Source: Prorocentrum cordatum (lineage: Eukaryota > Sar > Dinophyceae > Prorocentrales > Prorocentraceae). Taken from it: a stretch of 64,000 bases of DNA. A program made the position numbers and the translations under genes. This document shows positions 62,340 to 64,000 of the stretch, one piece after another; the first letter of the stretch is position 1; each line of letters begins with the position of its first letter. Under the pieces are notes generated by a model. The model was not told the origin of the DNA. It did not search any database and saw only the letters and a program-made list of their open reading frames with translations. Location of the stretch: the NCBI GenBank assembly GCA_963575745.1, contig CAUYUJ010011503.1:194001-258000 (forward strand). The letters are read 5' to 3'.

Positions 62340-63730
62340 CGTCCGATTTCCACACTCTGTGCAGCCTTCAGCTGCCTCCCTGGGTTACGTTTCATATACT
62401 CGCGTGGCGGCCTTCAGCCGCCCTCCCTGGTACACGCGCTTCCTGCCTTTGGACCCAAGTGTGTTTACCAGCAGTACCGTGTGCATGACTGCGCTGGGGC
62501 GTGTTGCGTGCAGGCCATAGTTGGCCCCTGGCCCCGCTGTAGTTGTTTTCGCCTATGGCCCTGTCGGACTTCGTCCCCCGGCCTCGCGGCTCTGTGACCG
62601 ACGCAAAGATGGCTTCGCCTCGTCACTGTCCAGAACCGCACTCTCACTCCCTGGGTTTCTTTATTAAGGTACAGCGGCCTTCAGCTGGTTTTTTCTGCTA
62701 TTCCCTGGGAGCGACCTTGGCCGGGTGGCGTCCCGACAGCGGGTTTCGAACGCGTGACCAGATGGTGCACTTCTGAGCCGTTGAGGTACGCCTCCGGCAC
62801 GGTGGCGTGGTGTGCCCACCCGTAAGGACGTTGTTGCCGCGCCCGGACGCAGGGTCGCAGTTGCGCACCCACCTGCGCGCACCGGTCACAGTGTTGCCGC
62901 GGGTGGTCAGCGGACTGAGCTTATACCTGTGCCTAGTGCGTACGCCTGCTTCTTTTGTTGGCCGCCAGTTCCTGTTGCCCGGACTGACATCATCTCATCG
63001 TCGCTCCCCCGCTCTACCTGGATGAGCGGCCCTTAGCTCCCTGGGCTTCTTCGTGACCGCTGGTTGTTGCTTCGGCTGCAGCTGGTAAGCGGCAGCACAG
63101 TTTTCCCAGAGCGCCATTTTCTTACACTTCGCTCTTGGTACGCCAGGGTACCAAGGATAGGCGTGGCTCTGTGTATGCTTGTCACGTTAGATGCTCCCTG
63201 GTACGCGTTCCTGCTCGTATCTTTGGTTGCTAGTCGCCTGCGACTTGTGCCGGGTAGAAGATTGGGACAGTTGTACCTTCCGCGTAGCGTCACATCATGT
63301 TACCTGATGGCTCGCTTGCGAACGCATCTCTGTTCGAGGTTGTCTTCCCGGGCCTGACGTGCCTTGCTCGGTTACAGACACCACGAATTTCGCGCCAGTT
63401 TGGCTGCGTTGGCGCGTACTCTGAAGCTGCGACGGGTCGGTGCTGTCAGAGTCCAACCTCTCCCTACGGTATGCAGTCAGGCGACAGCTTGCGCGTCTCT
63501 CGGACGCTTCTGCTTGAGCATGGTTCAGACACCCTGGGACTCTATGGTACGCCATTCGCTGCGCCGAGGTTTGCAGATTTCCTACTGTTCCGACAGTGTA
63601 CCCAAGCGGCGTACTGCTTGGCCATGGCCTCAGACACCTTAAGGTTATTTGCATCGCGCCATTTTGGCAGCGTTGTTATAGACTCCCTGGGTGCAGGTCC
63701 CTGGGCGTCAGACACCCTGGGTTGCAGCAC
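62340..63730 (+). repeat. Dispersed CTCCCTGGG motif field with CTTCA hairpins
   Basis: CTCCCTGGG/T or ACCCTGGG recurs at 62376, 62423, 62647, 62702, 63037, 63192, 63530, 63691, 63700 and 63712 (some approximate). Four hairpins accompany it: GCAGC-CTTCA-GCTGC (62,361-62,375), GGCGGC-CTTCA-GCCGCC (62,406-62,422), CAGC-GGCCTTCA-GCTG (62,672-62,687) and GAGC-GGCCCTTA-GCTC (about 63,024-63,039). No protein is open across it. It follows the Trp-rich ORF and could be its 3' UTR, or a separate repeat. Confidence 0.55.
62725..62795 (-). other. tRNA-like fragment, not a functional tRNA
   Basis: The minus strand has a TTCGAAA T-loop-like sequence and potential acceptor pairing GGCGT/ACGCC about 65 nt apart. 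The anticodon arm is too short and several stem pairs fail. At best a degraded tRNA or tRNA-derived repeat. Confidence 0.15.
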
Positions 63731-63866
63731 CCTTGCGCCCGCCGCCCCGGCGCCGGCCGCGGCCCGCGCGCGCGTCCGGCCAACTAGTTTCGGCCGCAGC
63801 CCGACCGTTACTCGCCGCCGCTGGCGCTTCCGCCCGCGGCTGTACACGAAAAAAATTGAAAAACAG
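63731..63866. other. No recognisable feature
   Basis: CG-rich stretch (GCCGCCCCGGCGCCGGCCGC) followed by an A-rich segment. Nothing assigned. Confidence 0.4.
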
Positions 63867-63901
63867 TATTCCCACCAGCCCGTCCAGAAACGACGCCCAG
63901 G
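63867..63901 (+). repeat. Dispersed motif, copy 4
   Basis: 35 bp matching 15,438-15,472 with about three substitutions (TATTCCCACCAGCCCGTCCA, then GAAACGACGCCCAGG). The conserved block is therefore longer than the CCCCACCA core. Confidence 0.85.
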
Positions 63902-63909
63902 CGAGTAGA

Positions 63910-64000
63910 GGGTCGTCCTGAGGGGCTTTTCGGCGTCTTGGGCGCCTCGGGGGGGCCTCTGTGGGCCGTTCGGGGTCCTCTTTGGGGCCTCCTGGGGGCC
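63910..64000 (+). repeat. Degenerate CTCTTGGGG decamer region 5 (cut by window end)
   Basis: GTCTTGGGCGCCTCGGGG, CCTCTTTGGGGCC and similar units, running off the right edge. Confidence 0.7.

Noticed and set aside
62725-62795. Minus-strand tRNA
   Set aside because: The T-loop is plausible but the anticodon arm is too short and several stem pairs fail; kept only as a low-confidence tRNA-like fragment.
63656-63672. GCCATTTTGGC as another spliced-leader relic
   Set aside because: Only the self-complementary 11-bp core matches; bases on both sides (CAGCG instead of TCAAG) do not.

Overview
The window looks like nuclear DNA of a dinoflagellate. It is GC-rich, almost free of ordinary genes, and packed with micro- and minisatellites. 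It holds decayed LINE and Ty1/copia retroelements, and on the minus strand near 61.26 kb a sequence very like the dinoflagellate trans-spliced leader (a relic of a retroposed or trans-spliced mRNA). The species cannot be fixed from the sequence. I recognise no host housekeeping gene, rRNA or intact tRNA. The most gene-like single ORF outside the retroelements is a small Trp/Gly/Asp-rich one at 62.05-62.31 kb.

Layout. 1-9.5 kb: CpG-rich repeats, a 43-bp minisatellite, a decamer array, (GT)n, a 0.55-kb CTATG pentamer array, an ATCGATCTCACT dodecamer array and a 0.95-kb ATC/CGGGACACC array. 9.5-14.2 kb: a LINE (N-terminal ORF, AP-type endonuclease, reverse transcriptase, two RNase H-like segments) that splits the ATC array. 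14.3-16.3 kb: the rest of the array, a CTTGGG decamer region and a MITE-like inverted repeat. 17.1-30.8 kb: a very long, frameshifted Ty1/copia-type element. Its domains in order are a Gag core, a basic GKGKG segment, linkers, an RNA 2'-phosphotransferase (Tpt1/KptA)-like domain, a Pro-rich linker, a RING-H2 finger, an aspartic protease, Cys/His modules, an integrase and an RT that is cut off abruptly. 31.5-33.3 kb: a 77-bp tandem array, degenerate on the left and homogeneous on the right. 33.5-35.2 kb: two long palindromes next to TATG/TA tracts and two 174-bp MITEs. 36.1-43.5 kb: a minisatellite with an inversion point, then a second copia fragment (39.3-41.5 kb) lying between two diverged direct repeats. 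43.6-53 kb: satellites, including 2 kb of (ACT)n. 54.1-56.3 kb: a second, more decayed LINE. 56.8-64 kb: recurrent composite repeat cassettes, the spliced-leader relic, the small Trp-rich ORF and a field of CTCCCTGGG motifs and hairpins.

Most unusual content. The 17-31 kb element carries at least 24 copies of a 14-nt hairpin: a 5-bp stem GCRGG/CCYGC closing a GNRA- or GNNA-like tetraloop. Most copies lie in one translation register, encoding Ala-Gly-X-Pro-Ala in the linkers between domains. The same element encodes a Tpt1/KptA-like domain with the catalytic Arg-His...Arg...Arg pattern still readable. I know of no described retrotransposon combining these features. All retroelement ORFs have internal stops or frameshifts, so the copies here are presumably dead, although the family may be active elsewhere in the genome.
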